Assembly: GCA_001657295.1 (NCBI GenBank)
Contig: LYSW01000023.1
Location: 1-64,000 of the forward strand
Direction: 5' to 3'
From: Oceanicaulis sp. BBD 1991-10
GTDB taxonomy: Bacteria; Pseudomonadota; Alphaproteobacteria; Caulobacterales; Maricaulaceae
Length of the DNA: 64,000 nt
The notes beneath the pieces are model-generated. The model worked only from the letters and a program-made list of their open reading frames with translations, made no database searches and was not told where the DNA came from. Of the stretch, positions 21,242-30,234 are shown piece after piece (position 1 is the first letter of the stretch; every line of letters starts with the position of its first letter). Position numbers and translations under genes: made by a program.

Positions 21242-22687
21242 TCAATCGCCGCGCACGAAGACGCGCCAGCCCCAGGCGGCCATATCGACGGATCCGCCGC
21301 CGGTGAAATCGGCCGCTTCGCCCGTCCCGAACTCCGTCCAGGCGCCGGCATGCGGACCCGCCTCAAAGCTGACCGTGCGCGCATCGCCGGAGAAGTTGAA
21401 CACGGCGAAGACGGCGTCATCACCCTGCTCCCGGACAAAGCTGAACACCTGGGCGGGGGCGTCATTGGCGATATCGACCATCTGGCCGCCCGCTTCGCCG
21501 TGCCAGATCGCGGTATTGGTCTCGAGCAGACCGATGAGCGAGGTGAAATGCGCGTTCAGCGGATGGTCTCGCCAGACGATCGGGTCACGCTCGAAAAACT
21601 CGAGCATTTTCGGATTGCCCGCCTCCTGGCCGTTATAGACCATGGGCACGCCCTCCCCGACGACCGAGAGCGCGAAGACCGCCTCCAGCGCCTCGCCCCA
21701 GCGATCGAACTGGGTGGCGACCCAGGCGTTCTGGTCGTGATTGGCGGTGTATGTCAGGCGGTAGGCGTCGTCCGGCCAGGTATTGTCCTGATCGTAGAAA
21801 TAATATCCGCGGATCGCGCCGACATCAGCGTCGCCCATGGCGATATCGTGCATCGTGTTGTTCCACGACCAGGCGTAGGTGGCGCTGAACGCGGCGTCAT
21901 GGTGATCGCGGGTCTCCCACTCCGCCAGCATGAAGGTGGGCTTGATCTGATCGAGCTCGGCGCGCAGCGTCTGCCAGAAATCGATCGGCACCATGCCGGC
22001 GACGTCACAGCGGAACCCGTCGACGCCGACATCGCGCACCCACCAGGCCATGACCTCGGTCATGTATTGGCGCAGCGCCGGGCTGTCATAGTTGAAATCG
22101 ACCACGTCGGACCAATCGGTGCCCGGCGGGAATTGCATCTCGCCATCAACGTCGCGCGTGTACCAGTCGGGATGCTCGGCCACCAAGGGATTGTCCCAGG
22201 CCGAGTGGTTCGCCACCCAGTCCAGGATGACATGCATGTCCAGCGCATGGGCGTCGGCGATGAAGGCGCGCAAATCCTCCAGCGTGCCGAATTCCGGGTT
22301 CACGCCATAGAAATCGCGCACCGCATAGGGGCTGCCCAGGCTGCCTTTGCGCTCCACCTCGCCGATGGGGTGGACCGGCATCAGCCAGACGATGTCGATC
22401 CCCATCTCCGCCAGGCGCGGCAGCTGTGCGCGGGCGGCCTCAAACGTGCCGTCAGGCGTGAACTGGCGCGTATTGATCTGATAAATCGCCGCGTTGCGCG
22501 CCCACTCGGGGTGGGCGACGACGAGGTCGCGCGGCGTGTAATCCGGCCCGGAGGCCGATTCTTCGGCGGCCGCCTCAACCGGCGGCGCGGGCTCAGGGCC
22601 GGCCTGACCGGGCGGGGACGATGCAGGCTGGGCGCCGCAGGCGGCGAGAACCGCCGCACTGGCGAGTCCGGATGCGATGCGTATCAT
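21242..22687 (-). CDS. GH13 alpha-amylase family lipoprotein
   Basis: MIRIASGLASAAVLAACGAQP lipobox; DWVANHSAWDN, DGFRCDVAG, MLAEWE, TANHDQNA. Confidence 0.9.
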   Translation of the reverse strand: MIRIASGLASAAVLAACGAQPASSPPGQAGPEPAPPVEAAAEESASGPDYTPRDLVVAHPEWARNAAIYQINTRQFTPDGTFEAARAQLPRLAEMGIDIVWLMPVHPIGEVERKGSLGSPYAVRDFYGVNPEFGTLEDLRAFIADAHALDMHVILDWVANHSAWDNPLVAEHPDWYTRDVDGEMQFPPGTDWSDVVDFNYDSPALRQYMTEVMAWWVRDVGVDGFRCDVAGMVPIDFWQTLRAELDQIKPTFMLAEWETRDHHDAAFSATYAWSWNNTMHDIAMGDADVGAIRGYYFYDQDNTWPDDAYRLTYTANHDQNAWVATQFDRWGEALEAVFALSVVGEGVPMVYNGQEAGNPKMLEFFERDPIVWRDHPLNAHFTSLIGLLETNTAIWHGEAGGQMVDIANDAPAQVFSFVREQGDDAVFAVFNFSGDARTVSFEAGPHAGAWTEFGTGEAADFTGGGSVDMAAWGWRVFVRGD

Positions 22688-22896
22688 GAGATGGCCTCCT
22701 CCAGCCGTCGCAATGGAGTGTGCCCTGAAACCGGATCGATTTGCAAAGATTTTCGGTGCGACATGCAGTGCCGGATCGCCGAAATATCTAATTATTGTTG
22801 CAATGCACAAAGATCAAAGAGGGCTTGAGTGATAGCTCATCGGCAGTTGGTTGCATTTTTTTTCGGCATGCGATTCGCGATTGAACGACAGGTTGC

Positions 22897-23568
22897 TTGA
22901 TGGCGTATGACCCCTTCATCTCCGGCGTCCGCCTGGGCTCGGAAGGCGAGCCGCTGATCGTCATTGACGGGTTCCACCCCGATCCCGAGGCCTTGGTCGC
23001 CGCCGCCTCCGCGGCTGCTTACGGCGATGCGGGCAAATATTATCCGGGCCTGCGGGCCAAGGCGCCGCCGCTTCATCTGCAACCCTGCCAGGGAGTTCTC
23101 GCCGAGGTGCTGCAGCGCGGCTTCGGCCTTACCGGCGCGCGCCTGGCGGAGACCAGCTATTCCCTGGTGACGACTGCGCCGGACGCCCTGGCGCCGATCC
23201 AGCGCCTGCCCCATTTCGACGGAACCGACCGGCGCCGCATCGCGCTGCTGCACTATCTGACCGGGCCGGAGGAGGCCGGCACCGCCTTCTACCGCCAACG
23301 CGAGACCGGATTCGAAACCGTCACCGATGATCGGCTGGAGCGCTATGAAGACGCGTTGCAGCGCGGTTATCCCGACGGCCCGCCGCCAGGCTATTTCGCG
23401 GGCGACGATCATCATTTCCAGGAGATCCATCGCGTCGGCGCGCGCTTCAACCGCGCAGTGATCTATCGCGGCGTGACCCTGCACTCCGGGCTCATTCCTG
23501 GAGGATTTTCGTTCGCGGCGACTCCGAAGGATGGACGGCTGACCATCAACACCTTCCTGGAAGGCTAG
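22897..23568 (+). CDS. DUF6445 family protein, 2OG-Fe(II) oxygenase-like
   Basis: PLIVIDGFHPDPEALVAAA...LPHFDGTDRRRIALLHYLTGPEEAGTAFYRQRETG...TLHSGLIPGGFSF...GRLTINTFLEG; HxD and distal H/R look like a prolyl-4-hydroxylase-type site. Confidence 0.7.
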   Translation: MMAYDPFISGVRLGSEGEPLIVIDGFHPDPEALVAAASAAAYGDAGKYYPGLRAKAPPLHLQPCQGVLAEVLQRGFGLTGARLAETSYSLVTTAPDALAPIQRLPHFDGTDRRRIALLHYLTGPEEAGTAFYRQRETGFETVTDDRLERYEDALQRGYPDGPPPGYFAGDDHHFQEIHRVGARFNRAVIYRGVTLHSGLIPGGFSFAATPKDGRLTINTFLEG

Positions 23569-24857
23569 CGCGCGTTGGGGTCAAGCCCGCCCAACAGCCA
23601 GGCGAGCTGCAGGTCCACGCGTTCGCGCCAGGCCGCCTCATTGTGCGGCGCGCCTTCAAACTCGCGATAGGCGTAGGTCTCACCGGCCACAAATCCTTGC
23701 GCCTCAAACCAGGGCCGAAGCTCGGCCATGATCGGCGGGTAGTATTCGTCGAGCGTCGTGGTGCCCCAGTCGAAATACATCCGCACGTCCTGCGGCAGGG
23801 CGGCGTTCGCCTGCGCATCCCGGACCAGATAGGGCTGGCTGGGATCGGCATGGTCGCCGGGATCAAGACCGAGAAACTCCGCCGCCACGGCGGGGCTCAA
23901 CGGCACATGGGTCGACACGCAGCCGCAGGCGCTGAACACGCCGGAATGAGCGCGCACCAGATACATCGAGATCAGCCCGCCCATGGAGGAGCCCATGGTG
24001 AAGGTGTTGGCGCGGTCCGGCAGCGTGCGGAACGCCGAATCGATCCGCGGCTTGATCTCATCGATCAGCATGCGGGCGTAGTGTTCACCGCCATGCCAGG
24101 GCGAAAGCTCGTATCCGCGCAAGCTGGTGCTCCACACGCCCACGATGATGGCGGGCTCGTGCAGGCCTGCGGCGAGATTGGCCATCATGGCTTCGTCGAC
24201 GCCCCAATCGGTCCCGGTATTGGCGATGCGCGGATCGAAGAGATTCTGCCCGTCATGCATATAGATCACGGCGTAGCGCCGCCCGGCGTCCGCGTCATAG
24301 CCCGGCGGCAGCCAGATCGAGACATGGCGCGTCACGTCGAAATAGGCGCTCTCCACATCGGTCCAGTAAATCAGCCGGCCAAGCACCCCGGAGCCTTCCG
24401 GATCGGCGAGATAGACTTCGGCCGGTTTCTTGAAGTCGACGATCTCGACCGCGATCCGGTTTTCTGCGCCGGCCTCAACCGTGTGAGTGAAATTCGGCAA
24501 CACCGTGCCGGACGGGCCCGTGCCTTCCCGGTCCCAGCCGCCGCCGGTGAGCTTGAACTCCAGCTCGAACCCGTCGGTCAGAGCCAAGGTCGCGGTGCGG
24601 ACCCGGCCTTCGCCCTCCATTAAAAGACCGTCGGCGCGCCAGGGCCCCAGAGCCTCGACATTGGCGGCGACGAAAATCTCGCCGGCGCCGTCCGGAACGG
24701 TGGCGATGATGGTGACGCTGACGCGCGCCGCCCCGTCGCCGGCGGTCTGCGCTTCATTGGAGGCGGCGGCGGGGGGATCGGCCGCCTCAGGCGGCGCTGC
24801 AGGCTGGCACGCGGCGAGCACAAGGCTCGCCGCGATCAGGCCCAGCCGCGCAATCAT
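23565..24857 (-). CDS. exported esterase-family alpha/beta hydrolase with N-terminal CBM20-like domain (lipoprotein)
   Basis: MIARLGLIAASLVLAACQPA lipobox; CBM20-like FVAANVEALGPWRADGLLMEG; esterase part YAVIYMHDGQNLFDPRIANTGTDWGVDEAM and GSSMGGLISMYL. Confidence 0.8.
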   Translation of the reverse strand: MIARLGLIAASLVLAACQPAAPPEAADPPAAASNEAQTAGDGAARVSVTIIATVPDGAGEIFVAANVEALGPWRADGLLMEGEGRVRTATLALTDGFELEFKLTGGGWDREGTGPSGTVLPNFTHTVEAGAENRIAVEIVDFKKPAEVYLADPEGSGVLGRLIYWTDVESAYFDVTRHVSIWLPPGYDADAGRRYAVIYMHDGQNLFDPRIANTGTDWGVDEAMMANLAAGLHEPAIIVGVWSTSLRGYELSPWHGGEHYARMLIDEIKPRIDSAFRTLPDRANTFTMGSSMGGLISMYLVRAHSGVFSACGCVSTHVPLSPAVAAEFLGLDPGDHADPSQPYLVRDAQANAALPQDVRMYFDWGTTTLDEYYPPIMAELRPWFEAQGFVAGETYAYREFEGAPHNEAAWRERVDLQLAWLLGGLDPNAR

Positions 24858-26987
24858 TGCGCCGCGAAGCGAATGGCGACGCCGCCGCTGGCGGCCAGAT
24901 CAAAGTCCAGCACGTCCGCAGCCGTCACCGTGCGGCTCTCCACGACATAGTCATAGGGACTGTCGAACCAGTGGGCGTCCGGCCCATCCCGGTAGATTTG
25001 AGCCTCATACGTGACGCCGTCCTCCAGGAAGTCGAGCGGCACGCGGATCGCGCGCGCCTCTTCCCCGGTGATGGCGCCCAGATACCAGTCTTCGCTCGCC
25101 CGATCCTTGCGGACCTGAACCACATGATCGCCGATGGCGCCTTGCACCGCGATCGACTCCGACCAGTCGGCCGGCACATCGCGGATGAATTGGAACATCT
25201 GCGGATGCGCGCCGTAATTCTCGATCAGGTCGGCGGCCATCTGCAGCGGGCTGTAGAGCACCACGTAAAGCGCGAGCTGCTTGGCCAGCGTCGTCTGCAC
25301 GCCGCGCGCGCCGTCCTGACGCTCGAAGGTCAGATCGAAAATGCCGGGCGTGAAGTCCGCCGGGCCGGACAGCATGCGTGTGAACGCAATCGTCGGCGTG
25401 TGAGCCGGACCGTTGGGCGGATCGCCCCAGGCGTTGAATTCCTGACCGCGCACGCCCTCGCGGGTCATGAAGTTCGGCCAGGTCCGGCGAAGACCGGTGT
25501 CCTTGACCGGCTCGTGGGCGTTGACCGCGACGCGATGGCTGGCGGCCAGCTCGGTGACGCGCTGGTGATGCTCGACCGCGAATTGGCCGTCATGCCACTC
25601 ATAGCGGGCATGCCCGTCTTCATCGCGGCGCATATATTCGCCGGCGTCGTCCACATAGCCGGTCTTCACCGCGCGTATGCCGACCTGCTCGTAAAGCGCG
25701 AAGGCGTCGGCCATCTGGCTTTCATAATTGGTGATCGCGGCGCTGGTTTCGTGGTGCCCGATCAGCCGCGTGCCGCGCTCCTGGGCGTAGGCCGCAAGCG
25801 CCTCCAGATCGAAATCGGGATAGGGGGTGGTGAAGTCGATAATGTCGCCATTGTTAAACCAGTCCCCGTCCCAGCCGATATTCCAGCCTTCGACGAGCAC
25901 GCCGACAAAATCATTCTCCGCGGCGAAGTCGATATAGGCCTGGGTGCGCTCGGTGGTGGCGCCGTGATTCTCGCCGGAGCCCCAGGTGAATTCGCCCAGA
26001 TGCATGCCCCACCAGATCCCGACATAGACACCCGGCTCCAGCCAGCTTGTGTCTTCAAGCTGATTGGGTTCGTTGAGGTTTAAGATGATGTCGGTCCCAT
26101 TGATCAGGTCCACGGCCTCGTCGCCGATCTGCAGCGTGCGCCAGGGCGTGGTGAAATGCGCCGTGGTCCGCACCTTGCCGCCATCGCTCCAGGGGCGCAG
26201 CTCGACCTCGAACTGACGGTCGCGGCGCTGATCCACATGCATGCCGGAATAATTCACCAGAGCGGCTTCATGGATGGACAGATAGGGCCCGTCATCCAGG
26301 CGCAGGGTGAAGGGCGTGTGGGCGTTCGCGGCCTCTTCGACCCGGCCGGTCGAGTAGATATATTCATAGCGGTTGAATTCATTGGCCGGCGTCCACCAGG
26401 CCTCGCCGGAACGCGCCAGCATGAATTCGGTCAGCTCGTCCGTGATGACGACCGGCGCATCAGCGTCCGCGCCGCGCTCGACTTCAAAGCGGAAGGCGAC
26501 GCCGTCATCAAAGGCGCGGAAACGCACGGTGATGCGGCCGCCTTCGACGGTTTCGCTTTCAAAAGTCGCGGCGAGTTCGTTGTGATGGTCGCGGACGAAT
26601 TGGCGCTCGCCCCAAACCTGCTCCCAGATCTCTTCCCGGCTGGCGGTGTCGATTCCGGTCAGCTCCAGGCCGGCCTCCAGATTGGGGCCGGACGCGAAGC
26701 GAAAGCCCATCTGGGACGGGCTCAGCACCGGCTCGCCGTCCAGCGTCACCGCATAGTGCGGCTCGCCCGCCTGGCTCCAGACCTCGACGCCGATGGCGGC
26801 CATCGGGAGAGGTGAAGCTGGCGCGGCCGTCAATAAGGACCGCGGCGCCGTCCTGGGCGGCCGCGGTTTCGACCATGGCGCTGTCCTCAGCCTGGCTGCA
26901 TGCTGTTAAAGCGGCTGCGCAAATTCCTGCAAACGCTGCGGCCGAGATTGCCCGGCCTGGCCGCGGCTTCCAGCTCTGCTGAGCCAT
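24854..26987 (-). pseudogene. GH97 alpha-glucosidase/alpha-galactosidase lipoprotein, apparent 1-nt frameshift near the N-terminus
   Basis: The catalytic ORF 24854-26833 lacks a signal peptide and opens with a weak TTG (MTAAPASPLPMAAIGVEVWSQ). The signal MAQQSWKPRPGRAISAAAFAGICAAALTACSQ...ASFTSPDGR is in another frame starting at 26987. Removing one base (about 26794-26795) joins ...ASFTSPDGR-IGVEVWSQAGEPHYAV, a typical GH97 N-terminus. Confidence 0.8.
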
Positions 26988-27195
26988 GGTGTTCTCCCTA
27001 TATGCTTTGCTATTTTCGCACGTGCAGCATGGAATGCGCGCCGTGCGGCTTCCCGTGGGGAATCTGCGCACGAATTGCAAAAAAGCGCAATGGCGGTTCC
27101 GATTCTCGGTGACATCCGGGCGGACGCGGCTAGACTGCGCCTCAATCAAGGCGCTGCATGAAACAAGCGCCGTCACCGCCTGGGGAGAGACCGCC

Positions 27196-29175
27196 ATGAT
27201 CCGCCCGACCCTGAATTCCACCCTGCTCGCCAGCGCTTGCGCGGGCCTTGTCTTGGCGGCGCCCGCTTGCGCTCAGCAGGCTGAGACGCCGGTGCAGGCC
27301 GCGCCCAGCAACGCACAAATCCTGGCGGGCGATCCGGATCGCCGTCCGGAAGACGAGATCATCTATTTCGTCATGCCGGACCGGTTTGAAAACGGGGACC
27401 CGTCCAACGATACCGGCGGCATCGAGGGTGGTCCGCTCGACCATGGCTTCGATCCGACCCATCAGGGATTTTATCAGGGCGGCGACCTGCAAGGCCTGAC
27501 CCAGCGGCTGGACTATATCGAAGGCCTGGGCGTGACCGCGATCTGGCTGACCCCGATCTTCCAGAACCGCGCGGTTCAAGGCGGGCCCGGCTTTGAAAGC
27601 GCAGGTTATCACGGCTATTGGATCACGGATTTCTTAGGCGTCGATCAGCATTTAGGCGGCCGGGAAGCCTTTGCCGAATTCGTCGACGCCGCCCAGGCGC
27701 GCGGCCTGCGCGTTTATATGGACATCATCACCAACCACACCGCCGACGTGGCCTATTATCGCGAATGCCACGACCCGGATTATGAGGGCTTCATCGATCC
27801 GCAGGGCGGCTGCCCCTATCGCTCCAAGGCGGACTATCCCTGGACGACGATCGGAGGCCCCGACGGCGCGCCGATCAATGAGGGCTTTCTCGGCGACGAT
27901 CCGCACAATCTCACCGAAGAGAATTACGCCAATCTGGCCAACCCCAATTGGGCTTACACGGTGGTGCTCGATCCGGCGGATGAAAATGTCCGCAATCCAG
28001 CCTGGCTCAACGATCTGACGCTTTATCACAATCGCGGCGAAAGCTTCTGGTTCGGCGAAAGCTCGCTCTATGGCGATTTCGCCGGCCTGGACGATCTCAA
28101 CACCGAGCATCCGCGCGTTGTGGACGGCATGATCGACATCTACCAGCAATGGATCACCGATTTTAACGTCGACGGCTTCCGCATCGACACGGTGAAACAT
28201 GTGCGGCCGGAATTCTGGGCCGAATTCAACCCGGCCATGGTCGAGCACGCGGCGAGCCTGGGCATTCCGCACTTCCATGTCTTCGGGGAGATCTACGAAT
28301 TCGACGCCGGGCGCCTCGGCGCCCATACGGTGGAAAGCCATCTGCCCTCCACCCTCGATTTCGCTTTTCAGAGCGCCGCCCAGGCGGTGATCGCCAATGG
28401 CGAAGCCAGCTCGCGCCTGTCACGCCTGTACGAGTTTGATCCGGCCTATGCGGACGGCTTCGACACAGCGAAGATCAACCCGACATTTCTGGGCAATCAC
28501 GATATGGGCCGCTTCTCCATGTTTTTGCGGCAGGCCAATCCTGAAATGGAGGACGCGGAAGCCTTAGCCCGCATGGAACTCGCCCACGCCCTGATGATGT
28601 TCACCCGCGGCGTTCCGACCATCTATTATGGCGACGAGCAGGGCTTCGTGTCGGATTATAACGACCAGGGCGCGCGCGAGACGATGTTCCCCTCGGTCAC
28701 GCCCATCTATGTCGACAACGACCAGATCGGCACTGACGCAACCCCGGCGGACGACAATTTCGACATGGAGCATCCGCTGTATCAGGCGATCGCCGAGATG
28801 GCCGCGGTGCGCACGCGCGAACCCGCCCTTCGCCGCGGCGCCCAGCTGGTGCGCCATTTTGACGAGGCCGTCAGCGAAGGCTCAGGCGGCATGTTCCCGA
28901 CCTCCGACTCGGACGGCGCGGACGGGAGCGCGGGCACCGCGCAGGGCGGACTGTTCATCATTTCGCGCATCGACGAAGAGACCGGCGTCGAAGTCGTCGT
29001 CGCCTTCAACGCCAATGGGGTCGATCGCACCGCCAATGTCGCGGTGGACGGCCGCTCGCTGAGCTGGACCGGCCTGTCGGGGACATGCGCGCCTGACGCG
29101 TCGGCGCCGGGCAGCTATGCGGTCGACGTGCCGGCTCTGGGCTATGTGGTGTGCCGGTCCGGCTGGGACGGTTAG
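27196..29175 (+). CDS. exported GH13 alpha-amylase
   Basis: MIRPTLNSTLLASACAGLVLAAPACAQQ signal; IIYFVMPDRFENGDPSND, MDIITNHTADV, DGFRIDTVKHV, HVFGEIYE, LGNHDMGRF. Confidence 0.93.
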   Translation: MIRPTLNSTLLASACAGLVLAAPACAQQAETPVQAAPSNAQILAGDPDRRPEDEIIYFVMPDRFENGDPSNDTGGIEGGPLDHGFDPTHQGFYQGGDLQGLTQRLDYIEGLGVTAIWLTPIFQNRAVQGGPGFESAGYHGYWITDFLGVDQHLGGREAFAEFVDAAQARGLRVYMDIITNHTADVAYYRECHDPDYEGFIDPQGGCPYRSKADYPWTTIGGPDGAPINEGFLGDDPHNLTEENYANLANPNWAYTVVLDPADENVRNPAWLNDLTLYHNRGESFWFGESSLYGDFAGLDDLNTEHPRVVDGMIDIYQQWITDFNVDGFRIDTVKHVRPEFWAEFNPAMVEHAASLGIPHFHVFGEIYEFDAGRLGAHTVESHLPSTLDFAFQSAAQAVIANGEASSRLSRLYEFDPAYADGFDTAKINPTFLGNHDMGRFSMFLRQANPEMEDAEALARMELAHALMMFTRGVPTIYYGDEQGFVSDYNDQGARETMFPSVTPIYVDNDQIGTDATPADDNFDMEHPLYQAIAEMAAVRTREPALRRGAQLVRHFDEAVSEGSGGMFPTSDSDGADGSAGTAQGGLFIISRIDEETGVEVVVAFNANGVDRTANVAVDGRSLSWTGLSGTCAPDASAPGSYAVDVPALGYVVCRSGWDG

Positions 29176-29285
29176 CGCTTCATCCTGCGGGTCCGTCGAG
29201 GCTCGCGCCTCAGGATGAGGGTGATGGAAGGCCTCTTCATCCCTCATCCTGGGGGGCTCTTGCGACAGCAAAAGCCTCAAAGGAC
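29176..29285. repeat. REP-like inverted intergenic repeat pair between convergent genes
   Basis: gaggctcgcgcctcaggatgaggg followed by inverted ccctcatcctggggggctcttgcgacagcaaaagcctcaaaggacg. Confidence 0.55.
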
Positions 29286-29292
29286 GCACGCC

Positions 29293-30234
29293 CTACCGCA
29301 CCACCCGGAACCCGATGTGAGACGTGGACAGCTCTAAGTCCTGCGCCTGACGCGCCGCCGGGCGGAAGCGGTGGCAATAGCTGCGCGCGCACAGGAAGGA
29401 CCCGCCCTTGATCACGGTGACGGCGCGGCCAGGCTGGGCCGGATCAAGGCCGTCCGGATGCGTCGCCGCGACGGCCCCGGGGGCGTGGCTGGAGTGATAG
29501 GGCGTAGCGGTGAGCTCCCAGACATTGCCGATCATGTCGTGCAGGCCGAAGCCGTTGGGCGGATAGGCCCCCACCGGCGCCACGCCCGCATGGCCGTCAT
29601 CGGCGATATCGATCACGGGAAACACGCCCTGCCAGGTGTTCGCCCGGCCCGCCAGGGCGAACGCTTCGGCCTCGTCCCAGCCATAAAGCGAGCCGTCCAG
29701 GCCGCCCCGAGCGGCAAACTCCCATTCCGCCTCGGTCGGCAGCCGTCCACCCGCCCAGGCCGCGAACGCATCCGCGTCGGCCCGCGTGACGTGCACGACG
29801 GGCGCGTCAGGCCGGGCCGCCGCGCCGCGCGCGCCGTCAGGACGGCGCCAGTGCGCGCTGCGATCCATGCGCCACCAGTTCAGCCCGACCGCCACGCCCT
29901 CAACCGGGTCGAACACCGCCGAACCGCCGGTCTCGGCCGCCGTCACATGACCGGTCGCATGCACGAAGGCCGCGAACTGGGCGTTGGTGATCTCAAATCG
30001 GGTGATTTCGAACCCGCCGATACAGGCCTCGACCTCCGGGCGCTCCTCGGCATAGCCGCGGTTTTCGCCCATGGTGAAGCAGCCGCCGTCAAGCGCGACC
30101 CAGTCCAGCGGCGTCGCGTCGCCAAAATCGGCGCTGGAGGGCGTGCTGGGCGCGCCGCAGGCGGCGAGCGCCAGGATCGCCGAACCGGCCGCGCACCACC
30201 GGGCGGCTTTACGGCTGATCGTCATACTCGACAT
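29293..30234 (-). CDS. formylglycine-generating enzyme family protein, predicted lipoprotein
   Basis: Lipobox LALAACGAP; WVALDGGCFTMGENRGYAEERPEVEACIGGFEITRFEITNAQFAAFV...; GGSFLCARSYCHRFRPAAR keeps the FGE cysteine pair. Confidence 0.88.
   Translation of the reverse strand: MSSMTISRKAARWCAAGSAILALAACGAPSTPSSADFGDATPLDWVALDGGCFTMGENRGYAEERPEVEACIGGFEITRFEITNAQFAAFVHATGHVTAAETGGSAVFDPVEGVAVGLNWWRMDRSAHWRRPDGARGAAARPDAPVVHVTRADADAFAAWAGGRLPTEAEWEFAARGGLDGSLYGWDEAEAFALAGRANTWQGVFPVIDIADDGHAGVAPVGAYPPNGFGLHDMIGNVWELTATPYHSSHAPGAVAATHPDGLDPAQPGRAVTVIKGGSFLCARSYCHRFRPAARQAQDLELSTSHIGFRVVR

Noticed and set aside
21224-22828. 534-aa plus-strand ORF
   Set aside because: Antisense to a clear GH13 gene; shadow ORF.
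24857-26083. 408-aa plus-strand ORF
   Set aside because: Antisense to GH97; no domain-like pattern.
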